Source: Acidovorax sp. GW101-3H11 (GTDB lineage: Bacteria > Pseudomonadota > Gammaproteobacteria > Burkholderiales > Burkholderiaceae_C). From it: DNA of 64,000 nt. Every line of letters starts with the position of its first letter. The stretch's first letter is position 1. The translations under genes and the position numbers were made by a program. A model generated the notes under the pieces. That model saw only the letters and a list, made by a program, of their open reading frames with translations, had not been told where the DNA came from and searched no databases. Shown here piece after piece: positions 1 to 8,783 of the stretch. The DNA lies in the NCBI RefSeq assembly GCF_001633105.1, contig NZ_LUKZ01000025.1:94611-158610 (forward strand). Reading direction: 5' to 3'.

Positions 1-1784
1 CCGTTGGACCGCACGCCGTTGAACACCGCGCCATGCAGGCCGCTGGTGAAGGTGTCGGTCTGCGCCACGGTGTGGCCGCGCGCCTTCAGGCCATCGCGGA
101 TGGCGGCGGTGTCGATCACCGAGCCCTTTTCGATGGAGGTGGTGGCATTGGTCTGCGCGCCGAAGTTAGGCAGGTTGATGGCCTGCTGCACGTTCAAGCC
201 CCAGTCGGTCATGCCCAGGATGGTCTTGGTGGTGTACTGGATGATGGCGCTGCCGCCGGGCGAGCCGACCACACCTTCCAGGTCACCCGTGGCGGCGTTG
301 AAGACGATGGTGGGCGCCATGGAGCTGCGCGGGCGCTTGCCAGGCTGCACGCTGTTGGCAATGGGGTTGCCCGCCGCATCGGTGGCCGTGAACGAGAAGT
401 CGGTGAGCTGGTTGTTCAGCAGGAAGCCGCGCACCATCTGCAGGCTGCCAAAGCCGTTCTCGATCGTGGTCGTCATGGACACCGCATTGCCTGCGCTGTC
501 GATGATGGACAGGTGGGTGGTCGATGGCAGGGCCAGCGAGTTGTCCCGCCCCTTGGCGCCACTCACACCCGGTGGTGTGCCCGCCACGGGCGTGCCGATG
601 CTCTTGCTCAGGCTGATGAGCTTGGCGCGCTCCTTGAGGTAGTCGGCGTTGATGAGGCCGGCCTGGGGCACGCTCACGAAGTCGGGGTCGGCCACATACA
701 GCGCGCGGTCGGCATAGGCCAGGCGGTAGGCCTCGGACACCAGGTGCACCGAATCCAGCGTGTTGGGCTTCATGGCCGCCAGGTCAAAGCCCTGCAGCAA
801 CCCCAGTGTCTGCAGCACCGCAATGCCGCCCGAGCTGGGCGCGGGCATGCCACACACGCGGTACAACACGCGGTAGACGCCACACACGGGCTCGCGCACC
901 TTGGGGGTGTAGCCGCTCAGGTCATCGAGCGCGAGCTTGCCGGGGTTGGTGGGATGGCTGCTGACCTTGGCCACGATGTCCTTGGCAATGTCGCCCTTGT
1001 AGAACGCGTCGGCACCGCCCGCTGCAATGGCCCGGAGGGTGGCCGCAAGTTCGGGGTTCTTGAGCAAGGTGCCCGCCGCCTTGGCCGTGCCGTCGGCGTT
1101 GAGGAAGTAGCTCGCGCCGGGCTCGCCCTGGGCCTTGATGCGCGCGGCCGATCCGGCAATCGACACGCTCATGCGCGGCGAGATCGCAAAGCCGTTTTCA
1201 CTGAGCTGGATGGCGGGCTCGAACAGGTCCTTCCACGGCAGCTTACCGTGGGCCTTGTGTGCGGCTTCGAGCATGCGCAGCACGCCCGGCGTGCCCACCG
1301 ACAGGCCGCCATCCACCGCCGCCAGAAACGCCAGCGGCTTGCCATCGGCGCCAATGAACAGGTTGGGCGTGGCGGCCTTGGGCGCGGTCTCGCGGCCGTC
1401 GTAGGCCAGCAGCTTGTTGGCGCCCTTGTCAAAGTGCAGCATGAAGGCACCGCCGCCAATGCCCGACGACTGCGGCTCCACCAGGTTCAGCACCATCTGC
1501 ACGGCAATCGCAGCATCGGTGGCCGTGCCGCCCTTGGCCAGGATGTCCACGCCCGCCTTCACCGCCAGCGGGTTGGCAGCCGCCACCATGTCCTTGTTGG
1601 CGTAGCTGATGGTCTTGGGCGTGTAGCCCGAGGGAGGCTCGGGCGGCACGTACTGCTCGACGGGTTCGGGGGTGGCCACCGGCGTGGTGGGACCATCGCT
1701 GCCGCCACAGGCCGCCAGCACCGCCAGTGCGGCGATGCTCAGGCCCAGGGCATAGGGTTTGCGTCGGAAAACAGAAGCCGTCAT
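1..1784 (-). CDS. ggt: gamma-glutamyltransferase, lipoprotein-type, cut by the window edge
   Basis: The reverse strand from ATG at 1784 reads continuously to base 1. It encodes a gamma-glutamyltransferase, which cleaves the gamma-glutamyl bond of glutathione and transfers the glutamyl group in the periplasm. The N-terminus has a signal segment ending in LAVLAACGGS, so a lipoprotein cleavage site is likely. The autoprocessing site is visible as STTHLSIID, with the nucleophile threonine at about residue 422 of the precursor. A GSPGGSAII block follows, as expected for the small subunit. Only the far C-terminus is missing. It is divergent from the Lrp-type regulator at 2002 with 217 bases between them. 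The family call is secure. Confidence 0.93.
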   Translation of the reverse strand, partial: MTASVFRRKPYALGLSIAALAVLAACGGSDGPTTPVATPEPVEQYVPPEPPSGYTPKTISYANKDMVAAANPLAVKAGVDILAKGGTATDAAIAVQMVLNLVEPQSSGIGGGAFMLHFDKGANKLLAYDGRETAPKAATPNLFIGADGKPLAFLAAVDGGLSVGTPGVLRMLEAAHKAHGKLPWKDLFEPAIQLSENGFAISPRMSVSIAGSAARIKAQGEPGASYFLNADGTAKAAGTLLKNPELAATLRAIAAGGADAFYKGDIAKDIVAKVSSHPTNPGKLALDDLSGYTPKVREPVCGVYRVLYRVCGMPAPSSGGIAVLQTLGLLQGFDLAAMKPNTLDSVHLVSEAYRLAYADRALYVADPDFVSVPQAGLINADYLKERAKLISLSKSIGTPVAGTPPGVSGAKGRDNSLALPSTTHLSIIDSAGNAVSMTTTIENGFGSLQMVRGFLLNNQLTDFSFTATDAAGNPIANSVQPGKRPRSSMAPTIVFNAATGDLEGVVGSPGGSAIIQYTTKTILGMTDWGLNVQQAINLPNFGAQTNATTSIEKGSVIDTAAIRDGLKARGHTVAQTDTFTSGLHGAVFNGVRSN

Positions 1785-2001
1785 GGATAAAGTCCTTGGA
1801 AGAAAAGGAAGGGAAGGGGAACACGGGCCATCGGGCAAAAAACACGCTGCACCACGGTGGATGCAGGCCCCGGAGCTGCAGGCACAGACCGCAGATTCCG
1901 TGCCAGAAACGCCCGTCCAGTATGTGACACGGGCATGAAAATCATTTTGCTTTTATGCCCCGTATATCGCCAAATACGAGAAACGATTTTTCTTATTTGC
2001 C

Positions 2002-2475
2002 GTGAAACAGAATCTGGATTCCATTGACCGCCAGCTGCTGGCGATGCTGCAGCAAAACGCCGAGACGCCGCTGGCCGAACTGGCCGATGCCGTGCACCTT
2101 TCCAACACGCCCTGCTGGCGGCGCATCCAGTGGCTGCGAGAAAAAGGCTACATCACCCGCCACGTGGCCCTGGTGGACCCGCGCAAGGTGAATGTGGGCG
2201 TGACGGTGTTTGTGGCCGTGAAAACCAGCCAGCACCACCAGCAGTGGTTCGACACCCTGCGCGACGTGGTGATGGGCATCCCCGAGATCGTCGAGTTCTA
2301 CCGCATGAGCGGCGATGTGGACTACCTGCTGCGCGTGGTGGTGCCCGACATCCGCGCCTACGACGCGGTCTACAAGCGGCTCACGCAGGCGGTGGCGCTG
2401 TCGGATGTGAGTTCGAGTTTTGCGATGGAAGAGATCAAGTTCACTACCGCACTGCCGCTGAACTACGCGCAGTAG
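2002..2475 (+). CDS. Lrp/AsnC family transcriptional regulator
   Basis: A 157-residue protein of normal Lrp/AsnC length. An N-terminal winged helix (about residues 5-60, with LAELADAVHLSNTPCWRR as the HTH) is followed by an AsnC-type ligand-binding alpha-beta domain containing MSGDVDYLLRVVVPD. The start is GTG at 2002, because upstream ATGs at 1935 and 1955 are out of frame. These proteins bind DNA as dimers or octamers and respond to amino acids. The gene lies head-to-head with the gamma-glutamyltransferase gene, so control of that gene or of itself is possible but not shown. The intergenic AT-rich stretch around 1930-2000 would hold both promoters. Confidence 0.92.
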   Translation: MKQNLDSIDRQLLAMLQQNAETPLAELADAVHLSNTPCWRRIQWLREKGYITRHVALVDPRKVNVGVTVFVAVKTSQHHQQWFDTLRDVVMGIPEIVEFYRMSGDVDYLLRVVVPDIRAYDAVYKRLTQAVALSDVSSSFAMEEIKFTTALPLNYAQ

Positions 2476-2510
2476 CCGCCCCGGGGTGGCCACCTGCGCG
2501 ATGGCTCAGA

Positions 2511-3023
2511 TCAATACTGGCCCATGTAGTCGCGCTTGCCCAGCTCCACGCCGTTGTGCCGCGCAATGGCGTAGGTCGCGTTCACGTGGAAGAAGAACTG
2601 CGGCAGGCCGTAGTGCAGCAGGTAGTGTTCGCCCACAAACTGCTTTTCGCGCGGCGTGCCGGGCTGGATGGTGATGGGGCGCGTGGCGGCATCGGCAAAC
2701 GCGGCCTGCGGCAGGCCTTCGATGAAAGCCAGCACGGTGGTGATGCGTTCGTTCAGATCGGCAAAACCGGGGCGCTCAGCGTCGGGGAAGGACGGCACCT
2801 CCACCCCGGCCAGGCGCGCGGCCACGCCCTTGGCGAAGTCGCAGGCAATCAGCACCTGGCGCGCCAGAGGGAACATGTCGGGGAACAGCCGCGCCTGCAG
2901 CAAGGCGTCGGGCTCGATCTTGCGCGCCGTGGCATGGGCCTCGGTCTTGGCGAGCACGTCTTTCAGGGAGCCCAGCATCTGGCGGAAGACGGGGATGCTG
3001 GCGTTGTAGATGGGCGAGGTCAT
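2511..3023 (-). CDS. DUF1993 family protein
   Basis: A 170-residue protein starting MTSPIYNASIPVF at 3023 and ending with RDYMGQY, typical of the DUF1993 family (four-helix, DinB-like fold, function unknown). The conserved HYLLHYGLPQFFFHVN segment near residue 135 is a family hallmark. The longer reading frame from 3125 adds a segment unlike the family, so the internal ATG was chosen. The gene is convergent with the Lrp-type gene, 35 bases away. A perfect hairpin of GGGGGCC and GGCCCCC arms (3058-3074) lies just upstream. No signal peptide or membrane segment is seen. Confidence 0.85.
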   Translation of the reverse strand: MTSPIYNASIPVFRQMLGSLKDVLAKTEAHATARKIEPDALLQARLFPDMFPLARQVLIACDFAKGVAARLAGVEVPSFPDAERPGFADLNERITTVLAFIEGLPQAAFADAATRPITIQPGTPREKQFVGEHYLLHYGLPQFFFHVNATYAIARHNGVELGKRDYMGQY

Positions 3024-3121
3024 GGGGGGGTCCTGGAAGTGGTGTGAGGCAGCAGCGAGGGGGCCTTGGCCCCCGTCGGGCCGCATTGCAACACACCCAA
3101 CCCAGGCTTGCAGCAGAAAGG

Positions 3122-3361
3122 TCAAGCAGGCCGCGACTGGGCCAGTGCAATGGCCGCCTGAATGGCGGCACGGGCCTGGGGACTGTTCTTCCAGCAGGTG
3201 GAGCCCACCATGGCCGAGGCCGTGGACACAATGTCCAGGGCATTGGCCTTGGCCAGATGCGCCAGCGATTCAAAGCCCATCTGTTCCAGCCGGGCGACGA
3301 CGGTCGGTCCCACGCCCTTCACATTGAGCAGGGCGCGGCGTTCTTCTATAGGAAATGGCAT
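3122..3361 (-). CDS. small helix-hairpin-helix protein (Cdd1-like)
   Basis: A 79-residue protein, MPFPIEERRALLNVKGVGPT at its start, with a helix-hairpin-helix motif (NVKGVGPTVVARLEQMGF, about residues 13-30). This layout matches the short 'pathogenicity locus'/Cdd1 family. These bind nucleic acid non-specifically as far as known, and no catalytic residues are visible. It is read on the same strand as the DUF1993 gene downstream and the MFS gene upstream, so it may share a transcript with either. A much longer frame running up to 5740 is a GC-rich artefact overlapping the MFS and AraC genes. Confidence 0.78.
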   Translation of the reverse strand: MPFPIEERRALLNVKGVGPTVVARLEQMGFESLAHLAKANALDIVSTASAMVGSTCWKNSPQARAAIQAAIALAQSRPA

Positions 3362-3423
3362 GGTCCGAGTATGCGGGAGCCAGGCCACCCCGGCGGGCGT
3401 ACCCGCCGAGCGCCCAGCGCCCC

Positions 3424-4695
3424 TCAGGCAGCCGCCGCCAGCGGCCGCGCGGCCCGTGCCGCCACGCCCACGCCCACCAGCGCTGCCGACACCACGCTCA
3501 GCACCAGCGTGAAGGCCGAGCCGTAGAAGATGCCCGAGGTCATGCCATGGTCCAGCATGGCGCCAAACGCGGGGGCCGCGAGGCAAAAGCCCAGGTCCAG
3601 GCCCGAATACACCGTGCCATACACCCGGCCCGTGGCGCCGGGCGGCGCGGCGCGCTTGATGAGCATGTCGCGCGAGGGGCCGGCCAGGCCCGTGCCCAAC
3701 CCGGCCACCGAGGCCACGGCCACCGCCGCCATGCCGGGCAAGAAGCCCAGGCCCACCAGCACCAGCAGCGCCGCCGAGCCCAGCAGGCACACCGAGATGA
3801 TCTTCTCCAGCCGCTGCACGCGCCCCACCAGGAACCCGCCCACCAGCATGCCGGCCGCGCCACACAGCATGTAGCCCGTGACCACCATGGCCGTGATGCT
3901 CAGCGGCAGGCCGTACATGGACTGCAGCGCCGGGCTGGCAAAGCTCTGGATGGCGCTCAGTGCGCAGGTGCTCCAGAAGAAGAACGAGAAACACAGCCAC
4001 ACCGAAGGCAGCTTCAGGAAGGCCATGGGGTGCTCGGGCTTCGCAGCCCCGGCCCCGCCCTTGGCCTGGTGCGCCCAGGCGCCCTGGCGGTCGTCCAGCG
4101 CGTCGCGGTTCCAGACCATGATGGCCAGCACCACCAAGGCGAACAGGCCCCCGCACAGGCAGGCCGTGCGCCACGAGCCCGTGGCCGTGGCAATGCCCGC
4201 CATGAACACCGGCGCCGTGGCCCAGCCCAGGTTGCCGCTGATGCCGTGCACCGAAAAGCCATGCCCCAGGCGCTGCGGCGACACGCGTTTGTTCAGGATC
4301 GTGAAGTCCACCGGGTGAAACGGCGCATTGCCCAGCCCGGCCAGCGCGGCCGCCAGCAGTAGCCCCCCGTAGCCCTGCGCCGTGCCCGCCGCCAGGCCCG
4401 CCGCTGCAAAACTCGACAGCGCAAAAAACATCACCGGCCGCGCGCCCACACGGTCCACCAGGAAGCCCGACAGCGCCTGGCCCACGCCCGAGATCACAAA
4501 AAACACCGACACCAGCAGCCCCAGCTCGGAATAGCTGAAGCCGAACTCGCCGATCAGCCACGGAAACAGCGGCGGCAGCAGCATGTGGAAAAAGTGCGAG
4601 CTGCCATGGGCCAGGCCGACAAGGCCGATGGTGCGGGCGTCCTGCCGCAGCGGGACAGGGTTGGCGAGGGAGCCAGAGGAAGAGGTAGCAGTCAT
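3424..4695 (-). CDS. MFS transporter (Fsr-like)
   Basis: A 423-residue, highly hydrophobic protein with about 12 predicted membrane segments and the normal major facilitator length. The start LVGLAHGSSHFFHMLLPPLFP and the following VDRVGARP loop (the A motif between helices 2 and 3) resemble fosmidomycin-resistance-type (Fsr) exporters. The substrate cannot be named from sequence. The gene is divergent from an AraC-type regulator at 4760 with a 64-base gap, a common arrangement for a regulator controlling an efflux pump. Confidence 0.87.
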   Translation of the reverse strand: MTATSSSGSLANPVPLRQDARTIGLVGLAHGSSHFFHMLLPPLFPWLIGEFGFSYSELGLLVSVFFVISGVGQALSGFLVDRVGARPVMFFALSSFAAAGLAAGTAQGYGGLLLAAALAGLGNAPFHPVDFTILNKRVSPQRLGHGFSVHGISGNLGWATAPVFMAGIATATGSWRTACLCGGLFALVVLAIMVWNRDALDDRQGAWAHQAKGGAGAAKPEHPMAFLKLPSVWLCFSFFFWSTCALSAIQSFASPALQSMYGLPLSITAMVVTGYMLCGAAGMLVGGFLVGRVQRLEKIISVCLLGSAALLVLVGLGFLPGMAAVAVASVAGLGTGLAGPSRDMLIKRAAPPGATGRVYGTVYSGLDLGFCLAAPAFGAMLDHGMTSGIFYGSAFTLVLSVVSAALVGVGVAARAARPLAAAA

Positions 4696-4759
4696 GGGCT
4701 GATCTTAGGCAGGGCGGCCCCGGCAGGTTTACGATAGGCGGCCAACTTTTGTCGCAAAC

Positions 4760-5731
4760 ATGCCAAACCCGCGCACACAGCCCGCCATGCCCATGACGCC
4801 CACCGAACCGGTGGTGGAACACTTTGCCGCCCAGGTCGTGCCGCGCTCCCCGGCCGGCAAGCCGCGCGGGCTGTCGTATGTGGACTCGCTCACGCCCGAG
4901 CTGTTTGTGCCCACCCCCGCCCGCCCGGTGCGCGCCAAGCTGCGCTGGCTGGCCGCCGACACGCAGGTGATGCCCCACAGCCACCCCTGGGCGCAGGTGG
5001 CGATCTCCACCACGGGCGTGATCCGGCTCACAGTGAACCACGGCACCTACATCGTGCCGCCCTCGCGCGCGCTGTGGATTCCGCCCGGCGTGGAACATGC
5101 CGTGACCATGGTGGAAGACGCCGACCTGCGCACGCTGTACTTTCACCAGCCCCGGGGGCGCTGCGGCCCCGGCGTGCCGCGCGACCAGGAAGACGCCTGG
5201 CGCCAGTGCCGTGTGCTGGAGGTGTCCGACCTGCTGCGCGCCCTGGTGCGCGAGATGCCCACCGCACCCGATGGCGGCCCTGCCACCACCCCCGCCGAAC
5301 TGCGGCGCGAGCAGCACCTGAGCGCGCTGGTCAAGGGCGAGCTGGCCCGCGCCGCCGCCGTGAAGCTGGGCGTGGACCTGCCGCAGGACAAGCGCCTGCG
5401 CCACCTCTGCGAAGCCGTGCTGGCCGACCCCACGCGCCACGACACCCTGGCCGACTGGGCGCAGGACACGGGCGCCAGCCCCCGCACCGTGGCGCGCCTG
5501 TTCCGCTCCGAACTGGGCAGCACCTTCACCCAGTGGCGCCAGCAGGTGATTCTGGCCAAGGCCGTATCGCTGGCCGCCGGGCGCATGCCCATGGGCCAGA
5601 TCGCCGCCGAGCTGGGCTACAGCGCGAGCGCCTTCAGCGCCATGGTGCGCAAGTCTGTGGGGCAGCCGCCGGGGCGGTTTTTGGGGCAGCAGGATTTCAA
5701 TGAATCTGCGGGTGGCAAGCCTGTTGCGTGA
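4760..5731 (+). CDS. AraC family transcriptional regulator with cupin sensor domain
   Basis: A 323-residue regulator. The N-terminal half (about 50-170) is a cupin-like sensor with PHSHPWAQVAIST and VPPSRALWIPPGVEH. The C-terminal 100 residues carry the two AraC helix-turn-helix motifs, the second ending QIAAELGYSASAFSAMVRK. The start MPNPRTQPAMPM offers two nearby Mets, and the first is used here. It is divergent from the MFS gene and probably controls it. The pair resembles known AraC/efflux arrangements such as NimR/NimT, though the pump here is of a different MFS type. Confidence 0.9.
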   Translation: MPNPRTQPAMPMTPTEPVVEHFAAQVVPRSPAGKPRGLSYVDSLTPELFVPTPARPVRAKLRWLAADTQVMPHSHPWAQVAISTTGVIRLTVNHGTYIVPPSRALWIPPGVEHAVTMVEDADLRTLYFHQPRGRCGPGVPRDQEDAWRQCRVLEVSDLLRALVREMPTAPDGGPATTPAELRREQHLSALVKGELARAAAVKLGVDLPQDKRLRHLCEAVLADPTRHDTLADWAQDTGASPRTVARLFRSELGSTFTQWRQQVILAKAVSLAAGRMPMGQIAAELGYSASAFSAMVRKSVGQPPGRFLGQQDFNESAGGKPVA

Positions 5732-5811
5732 CGGTGCCAAGCGACCTGTACGGTCTTGCAGATTACCCCGTGGGGGACTCAGGCACCGCCTGTCGGCAAC
5801 TCCCTCGTGCT

Positions 5812-6189
5812 CTAGGGACCGTTCTCCGGCGAGCCGTCAAACGACATCTCCAAAGCGTATCCCCCTTGACCCTGCGGCACGCTGACGGTGCCCATATCCA
5901 CCATCTTGAACGGCTGGAAACAGCCCCCATCAGCTTGGAAATAGGGCTCCCTTTTCACGCCCCAGCTTTTCACCCAATCACGAGGGCCTGGGCCCACCTT
6001 CTGACCAACTTCCGCGAGGACAAGAAAATCCTCACCGTTCCACATTCCGATGTTTGCGTTGCGCCCTCGCCCTGCGTACCAACGGCCAACAATCAACGCG
6101 TCCTTGGAAATTTGCGTGCATGTCACCAATTGAGACGGCCTCCAAATCAACTTCGCACCAAACAGAGACCCACGCGGACTTTGCGCCAA
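5812..6189 (-). CDS. small protein of unknown function downstream of the nuclease gene
   Basis: An open frame of about 125 codons begins 13 bases after the stop of the large nuclease gene on the same strand. It has no ATG near its start, so TTG at 6189 is proposed; the frame is also open upstream inside the nuclease gene. The product is soluble and polar with an aromatic centre (GRWYAGRGRNANIGMWNGED) and looks like real protein rather than antisense shadow. I do not recognise the family. The tight spacing suggests it is the third gene of the WYL-nuclease operon. It could instead be a remnant of a longer gene whose 5' end was lost. Confidence 0.5.
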   Translation of the reverse strand: MAQSPRGSLFGAKLIWRPSQLVTCTQISKDALIVGRWYAGRGRNANIGMWNGEDFLVLAEVGQKVGPGPRDWVKSWGVKREPYFQADGGCFQPFKMVDMGTVSVPQGQGGYALEMSFDGSPENGP

Positions 6190-6202
6190 AAGCTCTGAGT
6201 TA

Positions 6203-8743
6203 TCAGCGGTTGAGCAATTTCTCGACGTGCGCCAGGAACTGGCTACCCGCAATCCAGTTGCTTCCAAGCTTCTTGCCCACACCACCTTCTGCAAGGTCAC
6301 ACTTGTAGGCCTTCGCTCGGAGTTGCTCAAGGGTCATTGTCGGCAGCGCTGAACGCCAGTTCTTCAGACCCACGACCCAAGAGGCCCCCTCCATGCGACA
6401 CCGTTCCAGAAGCGTATCGAAATCGAGCACCTCCCGATAGTTCCTGACTCCCGAGGCAGAAGGGACCTCACCGTTACGCAACCGGCGCGTGAGCAAGTCC
6501 AGCGACAGCAGGCTGCTTCGCACGGCGGGCCACTGGTCGGCATAGTCATGCGCCTCGAGCGACTCTGGCAGGTCAGCGAACGACATCCAGGTCCAACCAT
6601 CCTCACCGGTCGGCCAATCCACCGGCTTGCTCACCTGAGGTGCCAGATAGATGACCTTGGCGCGTGAGCAGTGGCCCAAGGCTTCGCGCAGTCCATTGGC
6701 ATCAGAGGCACCAAACCCTTGCGCCAGCAGGTTGCGCACGTTCTGGTACTTGCCCCGCTCCTGGGAGGCGGCTCCAATCGCGTCCAGGTCATCAAGAAGG
6801 AACGCCGCAGACCCCTCTCGGACAATCTTGCTCTGAAGTTCCCGATAGATAGCGGCCTGTTCTGGACGAAAGGTGGTGTCCGTGGTCTTCAGTTCCACCA
6901 ACAGCAGTTCTCGCGTGGCGAGATTGAGCATCAGCCAGTCGATGTTGGTGGACTGGTTGTTGCCAGCCTTCTGGATCGGAAATTCCGGGCACAGCATCAC
7001 GATGTCATCGTCCGGCCTAGACGCCAGTGCGTCGGCCAGAAAGAAGCCGATGATCGGTCCGATGGAGCGCTCGACCTGCACCTTGGGAATCATGGTGCCC
7101 TGCATCAGGTGCTGCATCAGGGCTGCGAAAAACGGGACTTCTTTTGCGGATTCGGAATGCGCGTGGGATTGAGTCAGCATGGCTTTTTCTCCTTGGGTAC
7201 TGTCTATGGGTTGAGGTATTGAGTAGCTTTGCGAGAATTTTTTCCAGACCTCCACCATCGCCAGCGTGTCCAGCGCGCAATACGCCAAGAGTTCATCGCG
7301 AATCAGCGCCTTGCGCTGTGGTGATGTGGCCGGTGCGATGGCTTCAAGGTACGCAGCCATTGCCATGCCTCCATCCTGCACACCCGTGAGCGCGTCATAC
7401 CCCAGGCGGGGCGCGATGGTGGGCAACACTTTCTTGATGCTCCAGCTCCCATGCTGGCGCGGGTCGTAATACCGAGCCTGTGCAATTGGCAGCAGATCCA
7501 CCAGCCTGCCGCGAATCGCCTCCAGTTCTGGGGCCAAGGCGGGAAAGCGCTGGGCGAGTTCCTTCAGGCGGCTGCCTTCAAATCCTGCGTGGTAGACGAA
7601 AACGGGAAGCGGCTGTGCACAAGTGCGGACCAATTGCGCTGCAAACGCTTCCGAGGGTTCGTTGCCGGAGATATCAAGAAAGGACTCATGGCTCAGTTGC
7701 CCCTGCGCATCCATCCGGTGCAGGCTGAACTGAAAAGGCAGCATCTGGAATGGCCGCGTACCCGCCCACCGAGGCACTCCAAACTGAATGGTTTCGAAAT
7801 CCAGGAAGTACGCAGGCAACGGGTACGGCAGCAGATCCTGCCTGGCGCCTTCAGCATCAAAGTACGCCCGTCCGGCAACGGTGGCATCACGCACACGGCG
7901 TTGCAGAGGGGTGAGCAGCGCTTCGGGCACATCCCGCATGTCTTGTGCGTCGGTGTGAGCCAGAAAATCCTTGAGCGCTTTGGATGAAGTGCGCGGCAGC
8001 CAGGCAACAGGGAACTCCACCGAAGGCAGGTTCTTTCGACAATGCTCCTGAAACCCGCAGGGAAAAGGGGTTTCGCACTGCGTCCCCATCTGCACATCTG
8101 GAGGCACGGCCTGCGCGGCCACCCGCTGCGCGTTGTCAATCCACGCCGCCACCTCCCCGCTGCGTGCAAGGGCGCCATCGGTGACATCTTTCTCGACGAG
8201 CAAACCCTGGTAGTTGCCCTCGCCCGGGTAAATCCACGCCGCGTCGATGTGCGCAATACAAACGTTGCGCACTTCAATGCCCGCCGCCCGGGCGATGTGG
8301 CTTTGAATGGCAGCATCGTCTTCCTGGTAGGCTTTGACAGAAGTCGATGACTTGACCTCCACCATCTTCCAGGCAGGCGTAGCGCCATCCATGACTGGCA
8401 GCATCGCATCGGCAAATGCGAGTCCCCCCGCCGCAGACATACCAGCTTCAAACAGTGGCTTGCGCGCCAGCAGAAGCTCACGGGTCTTTTCCACCGCCGC
8501 AGCCACGCCCTCGGCCTGCAAGTCGATGGTTACGCCATCACCCGCCGAGTCATAGATTTGCTGCGCCACGGCCCCCACTTCATGGCCCGTCTGGAAAACG
8601 GCTTGCGTAGCTGCGGAGTCTTGCCGCGCCCCGGGTTGGTGGACTTCCAGCCAGAAACGCTTGGGGCACTGCCTGAAAGCTATCAGCTTGGATTTCGACA
8701 GGGCACGCACGGGGTGTTCTTCCGTAGAAAAGTGGTTTGGCAT
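6203..8743 (-). CDS. DUF2779 protein: Cas4-like nuclease + RNase-H-like domain + second PD-(D/E)XK-like domain
   Basis: An 846-residue protein of unusual build. Residues 14-240 look Cas4-like: C26 in RQCPKRFW, an acidic residue at D112, E129-V-K131 in VEVKSS, and C223, C229 and C235 in CETPFPCGFQEHC. These would form an iron-sulphur-bound PD-(D/E)XK nuclease. Residues 305-505 match DUF2779, an RNase-H-like domain, with D315 and E317 in YFLDFET and D492 in CALDTLAMVEVW. Residues 525-720 contain NIDWLMLN (D602) and LLVELKTT (E617, K619), a second PD-(D/E)XK pattern. ATG 8743 is used; ATG 8791 overlaps the end of the WYL gene and is an alternative. Neither has a clear ribosome site. GC is lower than in the neighbours. 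A role in phage or plasmid defence is inferred. Confidence 0.82.
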   Translation of the reverse strand: MPNHFSTEEHPVRALSKSKLIAFRQCPKRFWLEVHQPGARQDSAATQAVFQTGHEVGAVAQQIYDSAGDGVTIDLQAEGVAAAVEKTRELLLARKPLFEAGMSAAGGLAFADAMLPVMDGATPAWKMVEVKSSTSVKAYQEDDAAIQSHIARAAGIEVRNVCIAHIDAAWIYPGEGNYQGLLVEKDVTDGALARSGEVAAWIDNAQRVAAQAVPPDVQMGTQCETPFPCGFQEHCRKNLPSVEFPVAWLPRTSSKALKDFLAHTDAQDMRDVPEALLTPLQRRVRDATVAGRAYFDAEGARQDLLPYPLPAYFLDFETIQFGVPRWAGTRPFQMLPFQFSLHRMDAQGQLSHESFLDISGNEPSEAFAAQLVRTCAQPLPVFVYHAGFEGSRLKELAQRFPALAPELEAIRGRLVDLLPIAQARYYDPRQHGSWSIKKVLPTIAPRLGYDALTGVQDGGMAMAAYLEAIAPATSPQRKALIRDELLAYCALDTLAMVEVWKKFSQSYSIPQPIDSTQGEKAMLTQSHAHSESAKEVPFFAALMQHLMQGTMIPKVQVERSIGPIIGFFLADALASRPDDDIVMLCPEFPIQKAGNNQSTNIDWLMLNLATRELLLVELKTTDTTFRPEQAAIYRELQSKIVREGSAAFLLDDLDAIGAASQERGKYQNVRNLLAQGFGASDANGLREALGHCSRAKVIYLAPQVSKPVDWPTGEDGWTWMSFADLPESLEAHDYADQWPAVRSSLLSLDLLTRRLRNGEVPSASGVRNYREVLDFDTLLERCRMEGASWVVGLKNWRSALPTMTLEQLRAKAYKCDLAEGGVGKKLGSNWIAGSQFLAHVEKLLNR

Positions 8744-8783
8744 CGCGGGGGAAAGAATGCTGTTGACGAGGTACCGCCGCAGA

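Noticed and set aside
33..1790. 585-codon open frame on the plus strand opposite the gamma-glutamyltransferase gene
   Set aside because: It is the GC-driven shadow of the minus-strand gene; the minus strand carries the conserved catalytic motif and signal peptide.
3058..3074. GGGGGCC/GGCCCCC hairpin as a terminator between the HHH and DUF1993 genes
   Set aside because: There is no T-run on either strand; it may be a structure in the DUF1993 leader, but termination is not supported.
5728..6198. 156-codon plus-strand frame opposite the small unknown ORF
   Set aside because: It overlaps the AraC gene end and has no protein-like features; the minus-strand frame is more credible.
6203..8743. Cas4-like protein as evidence for a CRISPR locus
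   Set aside because: No CRISPR repeats or other cas genes are visible in the window; the Cas4 likeness is limited to the fold and cysteine pattern.
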